A DNA stretch of 34,918 nt from NCBI GenBank assembly GCA_021775895.1, contig JAJFGX010000014.1, forward strand, positions 1-34,918, given 5' to 3'. A model generated the notes under the pieces. It saw only the letters and a program-made list of their open reading frames with translations, was not told the DNA's origin and searched no databases. Source of the stretch: Alphaproteobacteria bacterium (GTDB taxonomy: Bacteria > Pseudomonadota > Alphaproteobacteria > Micavibrionales > CSBR16-224). This document shows positions 1 to 8,143 of this stretch, piece after piece (position 1 is the first letter of the stretch; the number at the start of each line of letters is the position of its first letter). The position numbers and the translations under genes are program-made.

Positions 1-1
1 A

Positions 2-577
2 CTTGATTCTGCAATTGCAGATAGTTTTGCTGATGATTTTAACCGCTGTTATGGTGGCAACCGAGGTCTGTCCGTCCAAAATGGAAACCTAACATTAAAT
101 GGTGATATTTTAATAGGGGCTGAGCAATCTCAGATAAAAACCATCTATCTTCCAGACTTAACCACGATGGGGAGCAACTGTCTTTTCTACGCTTATGGAT
201 TGACGCAGTTTGAAGCACCAGCACTTACTACAATGGGAAATTACTGTCTATCATATGTCAATGCGTTGAGACAATTTGAAACCCCAGCACTTGAAACGAT
301 GGGAAACACTTGTCTTTATCGAGCCAATGCATTGATGCAATTTGAAGCACCAGCACTTACCTCCATGGGCGACTGTTGTCTTTATAATGTCCCTACATTG
401 ACGCAGTTTGAAGCTCCTGCACTTACTACAATGGGCAGCTTATGTCTTTACTATAATAATGCACTAGTGCAGTTCAAAGCACCTCTTCTAGAAGATGTTC
501 CACCTCACCTTGAGAGTTTTAATAACCCAATTAGGCGTGTAGCTAAGAAAATCTACCGTACACTAGTGGGGTTGTGA
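2..577 (+). CDS. BspA-like leucine-rich repeat protein, 3' end only
   Basis: The reading frame is open from the first complete codon of the window, so the gene begins upstream and the ATG at 167 is only an internal Met. From 167 to 496 there are five consecutive 22-residue repeats, each starting MGxxCL and ending QFEAPALTT or a close variant, preceded by a half repeat (IKTIYLPDLTT). The spacing and the hydrophobic/Pro pattern resemble BspA/TpLRR (LRR_5) repeats, here with one conserved Cys per repeat. The tail after the last repeat (HLESFNNP, then VAKK) has no membrane segment or sorting motif. A related C-terminus lies at 34592-34918 on the other strand. Such repeats usually mediate protein or surface binding; the partner is unknown. 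The N-terminus, and so any export signal, is not visible. Confidence 0.8.
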   Translation, partial: LDSAIADSFADDFNRCYGGNRGLSVQNGNLTLNGDILIGAEQSQIKTIYLPDLTTMGSNCLFYAYGLTQFEAPALTTMGNYCLSYVNALRQFETPALETMGNTCLYRANALMQFEAPALTSMGDCCLYNVPTLTQFEAPALTTMGSLCLYYNNALVQFKAPLLEDVPPHLESFNNPIRRVAKKIYRTLVGL

Positions 578-601
578 GAATAAAGCATGGCAAAGATAAA
601 A

Positions 602-1576
602 TTAATTGGAGTTACTATATAAGCCATCAATATGAAGACATGCCGTATCAAATTTCTCTGACCAGTCTCCAGATAATGTAATATATTTTCGTTTGTGTAG
701 CTCTAGTTTTTCTATGCATCTTTGTTGGAAGAAGCTTTGTGTTTCTAGTGAATAGCGATGTATATCATCAACCCACTCGGTGTTTGTATCCATCATAAAA
801 GTTATATCATAGTGACCTTTACCAGCTTCATTCTCAAGCCATTCTGGACAATCACCAAAGAGAATTTCATGCCAGATAGATGTTGTGATTATATCAGTAT
901 CACAAATTAAAAGTTTGTTAGCATACCTAACAAGGGCATTTTCTGAAGATATTTGACCTTTAGCGATTGTCTTCATATCATTCTTTGATAAATCTTTGCC
1001 TTTACTATTAATTAGGCTATATGCATATTCTGGCACATGAATTGTTTCAAAATGCTTTGCTAGCTTTTCTGTAAGCATTGTCTTACCAGTTGATTCTGCA
1101 CCAATTAAGCAAACTTTCTTAACAAAATAAGGTCGTATAGTTTCAGGAATATAATGCCAATTTTTAAATGGCTGATTACGAATATCCGTACCACTGGTTG
1201 GAATAAGTTCTCTGCCCATATTTGCAGGTATAAATTGAGCGCCTAATGTTTTGGCCAAGTTTTCACCATAATCTTCGCCAGCGAAAACATAATCTAAACT
1301 TTTAGGTAGAATATTTGTTAAAGCATCATGCCAAAGTTGCCAGAAATCTGGGTGTTCTTCTGGTAGCTGTGGTAATTCTTCTTGCAGGTGCAGAACTGTA
1401 GAATTTGGAAACATCTCGCTCATCCATTTAAATCGTATGTCTCCTGAGATAGGTTCATTTTTTAATGATCCAACCACAATAAATAACTCATCAACGTAGT
1501 TTTCTGCAAAATAAGCTAGAACTGCGTGACCTTTATGTGGAGGCATGAACTTACCTAAAAATAATCCTGTCGTCAT
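602..1576 (-). CDS. nadR: NadR-type NMN adenylyltransferase / ribosylnicotinamide kinase
   Basis: A 324-residue bifunctional enzyme. The N-terminal nucleotidyltransferase domain has GKFMPPHKGH (residues 8-17, the HxGH-type site) and SGTDIR (128-133). The C-terminal kinase domain has a P-loop GAESTGKT (159-166) and a lid-like GDWSEKF near the end. NadR enzymes phosphorylate nicotinamide riboside and adenylylate NMN to NAD+ in the cytoplasm. The helix-turn-helix domain of enterobacterial NadR is absent, so no repressor role is expected. It is the last gene of the 7203-to-602 operon, and its start overlaps the preceding NRPS-like gene by 4 bp, implying translational coupling. That placement is odd for a salvage enzyme: it may serve a pyridine-nucleotide step of the pathway or act on an analogue. 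The family call is firm; the role in the cluster is inference. Confidence 0.88.
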   Translation of the reverse strand: MTTGLFLGKFMPPHKGHAVLAYFAENYVDELFIVVGSLKNEPISGDIRFKWMSEMFPNSTVLHLQEELPQLPEEHPDFWQLWHDALTNILPKSLDYVFAGEDYGENLAKTLGAQFIPANMGRELIPTSGTDIRNQPFKNWHYIPETIRPYFVKKVCLIGAESTGKTMLTEKLAKHFETIHVPEYAYSLINSKGKDLSKNDMKTIAKGQISSENALVRYANKLLICDTDIITTSIWHEILFGDCPEWLENEAGKGHYDITFMMDTNTEWVDDIHRYSLETQSFFQQRCIEKLELHKRKYITLSGDWSEKFDTACLHIDGLYSNSN

Positions 1577-4368
1577 CTCAGCTCCTTAATATATATGCTT
1601 AGTAATTCATCAGTTACTTTTGGGCATGATTCATGATAATCATTATCAGTGTTTTGTGTATCAAAATATATATCTGTTGCTTGAAATAAATCCATAGTAC
1701 GGTGCTGAATATAGCTGTCATTATTTCTACATAAAGATAGATATGTCGCTGCCTCATTTGCTTCTAAATCCCTATTTTCAAAATATAAATCCCAATCCAT
1801 TTCAGATAGAGTTTTAATATCTGGGCATTCTTTTTTAATGGCTTTAAGTAATTTAGTTAAGGTTAGAGGCTCTTTATTAGCTATATGATAAATTTTATTT
1901 TTGCCATGTAGAGATAAATGAGCCATAGCCTTAGACGCATAATCAATTGGAGTTATATCAACTGCGATTTTCGGTGCAATCTTTGGCATTACTCCCAAAG
2001 ATTTTATGCCTTTAATAAACATACCAAATAAATCATTTTGTGGAGCTTTACCTGTTTTAGTGTCGCCAGTTATAAGTCCAAATCGATAATTAGTTATTGT
2101 ACAAACATTTTCTGGCACTTGTAGTAACATGTATTCTGCTGCCCATTTTGTTTGTGCATAACCACCATACACATATTTTGTATTTTGCAGTTTATCTGCC
2201 TCCATTGCCGTGCCTGTATTTTTATCTGTAGCGACAAAAACAGACAAAGTTGATGCATAGTGAATATGTTTGCGTTGCCCTGTACAAGCCAACCTTAAAA
2301 CCTCTAATGTACCAGATATATTGCTAGAACGCATAGCCTCATAAGGCTGCACTATATTAACCCATGCAGCACAGTGGTAAATGGTATCGATTTTCTCTGT
2401 AAGCTCTTCCCACTTATTTTTATCTAGCCCAAAATGTGTTTTTGCTAGGTCTCCAGATATAATATGTATTCGCTTATTTGTATTTGAAAGTCGTGCATAT
2501 GCTTTAGCATCATTTTCAGCACGGATAAGGCAGTAAATTTCAGCCGTTGTTTGATCTAATAATTCTTTTAATAAATAACCGCCTAAAAATCCAGTCGCAC
2601 CAGTTATAAAAATATTCTTTGGCTCTGGCATATCGTTAGTTTTGCGTTTACTTGCTGATGAAAATAAAGATAACCACTCATCATTGAAAGCAACATCTTT
2701 CTTTAGCGTATCACAAGCAATTGCACCATTATAATCATTACCATTATCTATAGATTTAGCCATATTATGAATAGATTGTTTTGAGATTATTAAAGGAATT
2801 GGCAGAAATACATCCTGTTTTTCAGCCTCTATGGTTAAGTTCATAGCATTTAGAGAATCCCCGCCAACACTGAAGAAGCTATCATTAATTCCAAAATCAT
2901 CATGTTTTAAAATCTTCTTCCAAATATCATATAATATTTGTTCTGTTTTAGTTGTCGGCATTGTTTTATTTTTTACAACATAATTCAAAGCCTTGGTTTT
3001 TAAAGCCGTATAGTCTATTTTTCCTGTTATTGTCTCTGGTAGCTTTTCAACCATCTCAATATGCTGTGGTATCATCCAAGATGGCAATGACTTTTTTAAA
3101 AAATCATCTAAGTTTTTAGGTTTCTTCTTAACTGTAATAAATGCAATTAAAGCATCTGCTCCGTTCTTTTTTATAGACCTTTTTAAAACTGCAATTTTAT
3201 TAATATCTGAATGTTGCTTTAAGCACATCTCAATTTCTTCTGGCTCAATTAATTGCCCTCGCAATTTAAATTGCCTATCTATGCGTCCTAGAAATTCAAT
3301 TGAATTATTACTATGTTTTAAAACTTTATCACCTGTTTTATAAAAACGCTCATTATCTAATAGAACAAATTTCTCATCGGTTAATATTGCTTCATTTAAA
3401 TAGCCCCTAGCTAGACAATTGCCACCAATATAAAGCTCCTCATTCATAGTACGATATTTAACATGAGCCATTGGTTCTCCAATTAATGGCTTATCCCACG
3501 TATTAGCAGAGCATAAAATAAGGCTAGTGCAAACAGTTGCCTCCGTTGGGCCATAAACATTAATAATACGGTGTTTATTAGCCCAATTTCGTATGGTTTC
3601 AGGCGGGCAAACCTCACCACCAATAATAATTGTTTCAAGGCAACTAGGCATTTTTACTGGGTCAATAATCTTTAATAAAGCGGGCGGAATATCAGCATGA
3701 GTAATTTCTTGTTCATGCATTAAGTTAATCAGCTCAACACCATCTTTTAATTTTTCTGGCTCTGCAATGACAAGGGCAGATCCTGATAAAAGAGTAACTC
3801 CTATATCAGAAATAGATGCATCAAAACCAATAGATAGATAAAATAAATAACGGCTATTTTCATCGGTCTGGAATGCTTTTTTTTGCTCATTTATAAATGG
3901 TACAATACCACGATGCTCAACCATCACACCTTTTGGCTTTCCTGTTGAACCAGAGGTGTAAATAATATAGGCAAGTGTATCATCTTTAACTGCCACAGGA
4001 GCAAAAGACTTTAATTGATACCCAGTACTGTCAATATCTTGGGCAGTTAGAATATGCTGCATATTAGTTTCATGTTTAATTATTTCTTGTCTATCTTTAG
4101 GAAGACAAGTAGGCATAGGAACAAAAGCTCCTCCAGCATACCACACAGCTAAAAGAGCAATAATATATTCAGCAGATTTATCAATAGATAAACCTACAGG
4201 TGTTTCATAAGTAACCCCATTTTGCTTTAGTTTTTCGCCAAGTTTAGCTGCAAGCTTAGCAAGCTCAATATAGGTGAGCGTTTTATTATTATCAACAATA
4301 GCAGGTCGTTCTGAATACTTATCGACAATTTTCAGAAACTCACCCCAGAAATATGTAGTCTTGTTCAT
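1573..4368 (-). CDS. NRPS-like adenylation-PCP-thioester reductase
   Basis: A 931-residue single-module protein with no condensation domain. The adenylation domain (about 10-460) shows A3 TSGSTGKPKG (138-147), A5 NVYGPTE (270-276), A7 YKTGD (343-347), A8 GRIDRQFKLRG (361-371) and the A10 Lys in TGKID (K450). A carrier domain follows, with VGGDSL (501-506) and phosphopantetheine site S505. A Rossmann thioester-reductase domain starts at ITGATGFLG (588-596) and has a YAQTK active site (Y737, K741). The architecture matches Lys2-like and carboxylic-acid-reductase-like enzymes, which release an aldehyde or alcohol using NAD(P)H. A by-eye specificity code of about D-A-S-D-I-G-V-V-C-K keeps the Asp that binds an alpha-amino group and has a second acidic residue, suggesting a basic amino acid; this is tentative. 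It overlaps its neighbours by 4 bp on both sides. No PPTase gene is seen here. Confidence 0.9.
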   Translation of the reverse strand: MNKTTYFWGEFLKIVDKYSERPAIVDNNKTLTYIELAKLAAKLGEKLKQNGVTYETPVGLSIDKSAEYIIALLAVWYAGGAFVPMPTCLPKDRQEIIKHETNMQHILTAQDIDSTGYQLKSFAPVAVKDDTLAYIIYTSGSTGKPKGVMVEHRGIVPFINEQKKAFQTDENSRYLFYLSIGFDASISDIGVTLLSGSALVIAEPEKLKDGVELINLMHEQEITHADIPPALLKIIDPVKMPSCLETIIIGGEVCPPETIRNWANKHRIINVYGPTEATVCTSLILCSANTWDKPLIGEPMAHVKYRTMNEELYIGGNCLARGYLNEAILTDEKFVLLDNERFYKTGDKVLKHSNNSIEFLGRIDRQFKLRGQLIEPEEIEMCLKQHSDINKIAVLKRSIKKNGADALIAFITVKKKPKNLDDFLKKSLPSWMIPQHIEMVEKLPETITGKIDYTALKTKALNYVVKNKTMPTTKTEQILYDIWKKILKHDDFGINDSFFSVGGDSLNAMNLTIEAEKQDVFLPIPLIISKQSIHNMAKSIDNGNDYNGAIACDTLKKDVAFNDEWLSLFSSASKRKTNDMPEPKNIFITGATGFLGGYLLKELLDQTTAEIYCLIRAENDAKAYARLSNTNKRIHIISGDLAKTHFGLDKNKWEELTEKIDTIYHCAAWVNIVQPYEAMRSSNISGTLEVLRLACTGQRKHIHYASTLSVFVATDKNTGTAMEADKLQNTKYVYGGYAQTKWAAEYMLLQVPENVCTITNYRFGLITGDTKTGKAPQNDLFGMFIKGIKSLGVMPKIAPKIAVDITPIDYASKAMAHLSLHGKNKIYHIANKEPLTLTKLLKAIKKECPDIKTLSEMDWDLYFENRDLEANEAATYLSLCRNNDSYIQHRTMDLFQATDIYFDTQNTDNDYHESCPKVTDELLSIYIKELR

Positions 4369-6272
4369 AATTTAAAAGCCTTTTGCAGGAGACCTGCGGT
4401 TAACACTGTCATTAAAACAGGCTCTATTGCTATACGGTCAATGACACTCATATCTTTTATACTATCTAATAATTCTCCTAATTTCTTATTATCAAAAAAA
4501 GGTATATTTTTGAATTCTAAGCTACGTAAATTATCTTGAACAAAACCATTAAAAGTATTGTCACTATCATTAGCAATTGGCGGAGCAATAAAAGGGTGCT
4601 TTTGTCGCTTATAAATCTCCTCTGTAACATATGGTTTTACAGCCTCACGCAAGATATATTTTTCCACTCCATCTTTAATCTTCATAGATATTGGAAGTTT
4701 TTTGGTAAAATCGAAAAAATTATGATCCAAAAATGGCAAGCGACCTTCTATTGAATGAGACATTTCCATACCGTCACCAAGCGTACGTAGAATATAATTA
4801 GTCAACGCAAGTTTAGTCCATAAATAAAGTGATTGATTAACTACATGACGAGAATCTAATTGTTTTGGAATATCCACTGTATTCATTAATTCGCTGTAGC
4901 TATCTGTTTTTGCAAAACGCTGCAAATAATCCTCTGATAATATACTGTGCAAACGATAACCTAAAGATGCTTTTGCTTGTAGGAAACTTGGCACGTAGCC
5001 TAACTCCTGATTAACTGCAGTTAAAGGAAGCTCCTGACCAAGAGCAAGCATTAAGCCAGCAGATAATTTATTGCTGTTTTTAAGTGTGGCTATTTCATGC
5101 TTGTTGTTATCTAGCTGCAATAAGTCCTGCCTTAAATGTGGGTAGCCTGCAAGAACTTCGTCTGCGCCCTCACCTGTAAGAGCGACCTTAAAACCAGCCT
5201 TGTTAATCGCTTTATTCAATAAATATTTAGCCGCAATATGCCCATTAATAGCTAAACCCTCACCATGATAAACAGCATCTGGTAGAGCTTGCAATAAATC
5301 TGTTGGTGAAGCATTTACAACATGTAGCCTAGCATTTGCATGACCTGCCATATTTTGTGCTAGTGCTAGCTCATCATAATCATCATTACCCGTAAAGCTT
5401 ACTGTAAAAGCATCTAGTGGTTCATCGCTAATATCAGAGGCCATGCCCAGAATAGCACTAGAATCAATCCCACCGCTTAAATGAAAACAAACAGGAACAT
5501 CAGCTTGCATGCGGTCTTTTATTGAGTTTAATAATTTATCATGACATTCAGAAATTAAATCTTTCTCATTGAAATCAGTAATAACATCTTGTTCTTTTGG
5601 GTAATCCATATCCCAGTACGTGTGTATGCGTACATTATTATTTTCTACTAATAATAAATGACCTGCCTCTAATTGAGCAACATTCTTAAATAAAGTCTTG
5701 TTCTGTGGAGTATACTGCAAGCTCATTGAATGATAAAAAGAATCTTCGTCCCATTTTGCCATGATGCCCATTTCAAATAATGCTTTTGCCTCAGAGACAA
5801 TATAAACTCCATCATCAGTCACACTGTAACATAAAGGTTTAATACCAAACCTATCACGAGCTGCAAATAAGCGTTGTTTTCGTTTATCCCATAGAACAAA
5901 AGAAAACTCACCGCGTAAGTGTTTTAAACAGTCGACACCATATTCTTCATAAAGATGAATAAGTATTTCACTATCAGATAAAGTATTAAAACTATGTCCT
6001 TTGGCGATTAGCTCATCACGTATTTCTTTGAAGCCATAGAACTCCCCATTAACAATTGCGGTTATGGACTTATCTTCACTAAATAATGGTTGAGCTCCAT
6101 TATCAACATCAATAATACTTAAGCGAGCATGACCTAACCCTATATTCTTGCTCTCAGAAATCCATATTCCATGACCGTCAGGGCCACGATGAGTTATTGC
6201 ATTTAGACCTTGTTGTATGGAGTTGCCACTAACTTGTTTGCCCCATGAAATTACTCCAACAAGACCGCACAT
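4365..6272 (-). CDS. asnB: Asparagine synthetase-like glutamine amidotransferase
   Basis: A 635-residue member of the class II amidotransferase/asparagine synthetase family. It begins MCGLVGV with nucleophile Cys2, followed by ITHRGPDGHG (26-35) and a complete glutaminase domain. The synthetase domain has the PP-loop SGGIDSS (266-272) and the TGEGADEVLAGY motif. The family uses glutamine and ATP to amidate an adenylylated carboxylate; some relatives in biosynthetic clusters form other amides or beta-lactams. It is longer than E. coli AsnB (554). It sits second in a small-molecule operon, 7 bp after the dehydrogenase and overlapping the NRPS-like gene by 4 bp, so it may amidate a pathway intermediate instead of aspartate. 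The family call is firm; the substrate is unknown. Confidence 0.88.
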   Translation of the reverse strand: MCGLVGVISWGKQVSGNSIQQGLNAITHRGPDGHGIWISESKNIGLGHARLSIIDVDNGAQPLFSEDKSITAIVNGEFYGFKEIRDELIAKGHSFNTLSDSEILIHLYEEYGVDCLKHLRGEFSFVLWDKRKQRLFAARDRFGIKPLCYSVTDDGVYIVSEAKALFEMGIMAKWDEDSFYHSMSLQYTPQNKTLFKNVAQLEAGHLLLVENNNVRIHTYWDMDYPKEQDVITDFNEKDLISECHDKLLNSIKDRMQADVPVCFHLSGGIDSSAILGMASDISDEPLDAFTVSFTGNDDYDELALAQNMAGHANARLHVVNASPTDLLQALPDAVYHGEGLAINGHIAAKYLLNKAINKAGFKVALTGEGADEVLAGYPHLRQDLLQLDNNKHEIATLKNSNKLSAGLMLALGQELPLTAVNQELGYVPSFLQAKASLGYRLHSILSEDYLQRFAKTDSYSELMNTVDIPKQLDSRHVVNQSLYLWTKLALTNYILRTLGDGMEMSHSIEGRLPFLDHNFFDFTKKLPISMKIKDGVEKYILREAVKPYVTEEIYKRQKHPFIAPPIANDSDNTFNGFVQDNLRSLEFKNIPFFDNKKLGELLDSIKDMSVIDRIAIEPVLMTVLTAGLLQKAFKL

Positions 6273-6279
6273 TATATTA

Positions 6280-7203
6280 TTATCCTATTTCAAAAAATAT
6301 CTTTTTACTCTCATTCCTCTTAGCATAAGCAAAAACCATTTCAAAATCATTAAGCGAGAAAACCTCACCTAATAAATCATCAATATTAAAGTCATCATCG
6401 GCGAATAGTTCTAGAACGTCTTTAAAAGAAGCGTAGTTCACAGCAATAAGTTGTAGTTCTTTCATTACAGCCTGCTGAAAATTAATACCAACATTCTCAT
6501 ACTTACGGCTTTTAAGGATAAGTTTTCCCTGGGGTTTTAGAGCCTTAAATATTTGCTGCATAATGTCTTCCGTAGCCGAAGTTTCAATTGCAAAATCAAA
6601 ATTATTTGCAGGTAATTCCTCACCTAAATCAGGGTTATAAACTGTAATATTGGTAAAACCTTTGTATCTTAAGATGCGAGCAATTAAATCAGCAAACCTG
6701 TTATTGCCGTAAATTAAACCTTTATCTTGTGGCTTAATACCAGCCTTTAATATAGACAAAGAGGCCGCCATAGGTTCACTATAAGCACCTAGTTTAAAAG
6801 AAACATTGGCAGGTAGCTTATGAACAGAAGATGCAGGAACAGAGATATATTCTGCAAAAGCACCATTACTATCAATTCCAAGCATTGTAGTATGAGGGCA
6901 AATATCAGATTTGCCTTTAAGGCAAAACTCACACTCACCACAAGCAATAACAGGCATTACTGTTACATGATCACCAGATTTTAAACCATTAACATGATTA
7001 CCAACACTGTCAACAACACCAGAGAATTCATGTCCTAAGACCAACTTATCTTTGCTTTCAACAATATTCTCAGCAACATAAATATCAGTTCGACATAAAG
7101 CTGCCATCTTTATTTTAATAATTACATCATTACTATTTTTTATAACAGGTTTCTCAATATCTGTATAAGAAACTCCATTTATATCTTTATAAAGTGCCTT
7201 CAT
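6280..7203 (-). CDS. Zinc-dependent MDR-family dehydrogenase
   Basis: A 307-residue medium-chain dehydrogenase resembling threonine and sorbitol dehydrogenases. The likely catalytic-zinc ligands are C37 (in ALCRTD) and H58-E59 (in LGHEFSG). The structural-zinc cysteines are C88, C91, C94 and C102. A YSEPMA stretch follows at the start of the cofactor domain. The protein is shorter than the usual 340-350 residues, and the nucleotide-binding turn reads IYGNNRF where a GxGxxG loop is expected, so cofactor binding may be altered. It is the first gene of the four-gene operon, with an AGAGGA ribosome site before the ATG at 7203. It could reduce or oxidise the aldehyde or alcohol released by the NRPS-like reductase. 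That role is inference. Confidence 0.85.
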   Translation of the reverse strand: MKALYKDINGVSYTDIEKPVIKNSNDVIIKIKMAALCRTDIYVAENIVESKDKLVLGHEFSGVVDSVGNHVNGLKSGDHVTVMPVIACGECEFCLKGKSDICPHTTMLGIDSNGAFAEYISVPASSVHKLPANVSFKLGAYSEPMAASLSILKAGIKPQDKGLIYGNNRFADLIARILRYKGFTNITVYNPDLGEELPANNFDFAIETSATEDIMQQIFKALKPQGKLILKSRKYENVGINFQQAVMKELQLIAVNYASFKDVLELFADDDFNIDDLLGEVFSLNDFEMVFAYAKRNESKKIFFEIG

Positions 7204-7232
7204 AATCGCTTATATCCTCTACGAATCGTTTA

Positions 7233-7249
7233 ATACTCCATATGAGTAT
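7233..7249. promoter_or_regulatory. Operator-like dyad O1
   Basis: A perfect inverted repeat, ATACTC-CATAT-GAGTAT, lies over the predicted transcription start of the leftward operon. The same half-sites recur 22 bp away in O2. Two dyads in phase on the helix suggest paired binding of a dimeric repressor. No regulator gene lies next to it in the window. Confidence 0.6.
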
Positions 7250-7251
7250 AT

Positions 7252-7280
7252 AATATACTCACTATGAGTGTATCTGTCAA
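7252..7280 (-). promoter_or_regulatory. Sigma70-type promoter of the dehydrogenase-to-nadR operon
   Basis: On the minus strand, TTGACA (7280-7275) is followed after exactly 17 bp by TATATT (7257-7252). This predicts a start near 7245, about 40 bases before the ATG at 7203. One dyad fills the spacer and another spans the predicted start, so the promoter is probably repressed by a dimeric regulator. Confidence 0.7.
7255..7271. promoter_or_regulatory. Operator-like dyad O2
   Basis: An inverted repeat, ATACTC-ACTAT-GAGTGT, with one mismatched arm position. It has the same 6-5-6 layout as O1 and starts 22 bp (about two helical turns) from it. It overlaps the -10 box and most of the spacer of the leftward promoter. 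Confidence 0.55.
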
Positions 7281-7316
7281 CAGGCAGTCTTTAAGCCAAT
7301 CTATCAAAATATTTAC

Positions 7317-7345
7317 TTGACATATGTTATGCCGCCTTGTACAAC
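7317..7345 (+). promoter_or_regulatory. Promoter of the 7381 membrane-protein gene
   Basis: TTGACA (7317-7322), a 17-bp spacer, then TACAAC (7340-7345), which matches four of six consensus bases. It sits back to back with the leftward operon promoter; the two -35 boxes are only about 36 bp apart. Confidence 0.45.
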
Positions 7346-7380
7346 ATAGTTATTCAATAATTAATAGAGAGTAATAAGAT

Positions 7381-8139
7381 ATGTCTATACGCCAAAAATT
7401 TGCCGAAATGGCTCTTGATTATCTACCAGACGAGGGTGAGATAACTATAAGAAACCCCGCTGTTGTACCCGGAGCATTTATGATAGCTCTGCTAGGTGCT
7501 ATTGCTGGTGGCATTATTGGTATTGTAAATATTGGAGAATCAGGGAATCAATATGCAGATAAATTTGCTGATGACTATGAAGTTGTATTAGAAAATCTAA
7601 TAGAAGAAAAAGCTTCTTATAATAGCATATATAAAGGAACACATGGTACTAATGATAACACTGATAAATCTTATATAATGGATCTTATTGATGGAACTAA
7701 TAATGTAAGCAATGAAGTTAGTGTTGATGCTGATACAGCAGCAAGTAGGCTTATGCATCACTATAAATTATTTGCAGATGCTGTGCAGAAAGACCCTAAT
7801 ATCGATGAAGATGATGCAGGTGACTTAATCGAAGCATTTGAAGAAAATATAATACCGCTAAAAGACCTTGGTTATGCTACCTCTCCTAATTCTGACTTTC
7901 TAAGAGAGTGTCAAATTAATAACAACACATCTTTTGAAATAAATAGTTGTGCTAAGGACTTAAATTCAAGTAATTCTAGACCTAACAATGAAGTAGAATT
8001 GTTTATGTTATACGGTGCAATTGCTGGAGTTTCTTTATGGCCAATATTGCCAATCATGCTTGATACTGGGGTTTCAATGAACCGCAATCGTTTGGAGAGT
8101 TGGAAAAAGAATAAAAACCATGGACGAAACCCTTATTAA
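7381..8139 (+). CDS. Hypothetical two-helix membrane protein
   Basis: A 252-residue protein I do not recognise. One hydrophobic segment lies at about residues 30-50 (Gly/Ala/Ile-rich) and a second at about 208-230. Between them is an acidic, Asn- and Asp-rich region with two Cys (in RECQ and SCAKD) that could form a disulfide if it is periplasmic. The Lys/Arg-rich C-terminal tail suggests that end is cytoplasmic, which would put the central domain outside the inner membrane. It has its own promoter, an AGAGAG-like ribosome site, and it converges on trmFO with a 4-bp gap. It is divergent from the biosynthetic operon; whether it belongs to that pathway cannot be told. Confidence 0.7.
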   Translation: MSIRQKFAEMALDYLPDEGEITIRNPAVVPGAFMIALLGAIAGGIIGIVNIGESGNQYADKFADDYEVVLENLIEEKASYNSIYKGTHGTNDNTDKSYIMDLIDGTNNVSNEVSVDADTAASRLMHHYKLFADAVQKDPNIDEDDAGDLIEAFEENIIPLKDLGYATSPNSDFLRECQINNNTSFEINSCAKDLNSSNSRPNNEVELFMLYGAIAGVSLWPILPIMLDTGVSMNRNRLESWKKNKNHGRNPY

Positions 8140-8143
8140 GTTT

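Noticed and set aside
167-577. ATG at 167 as the start of the left LRR gene
   Set aside because: The frame is open upstream to the window edge with repeat-like sequence, so 167 is an internal Met and the gene begins outside the window.
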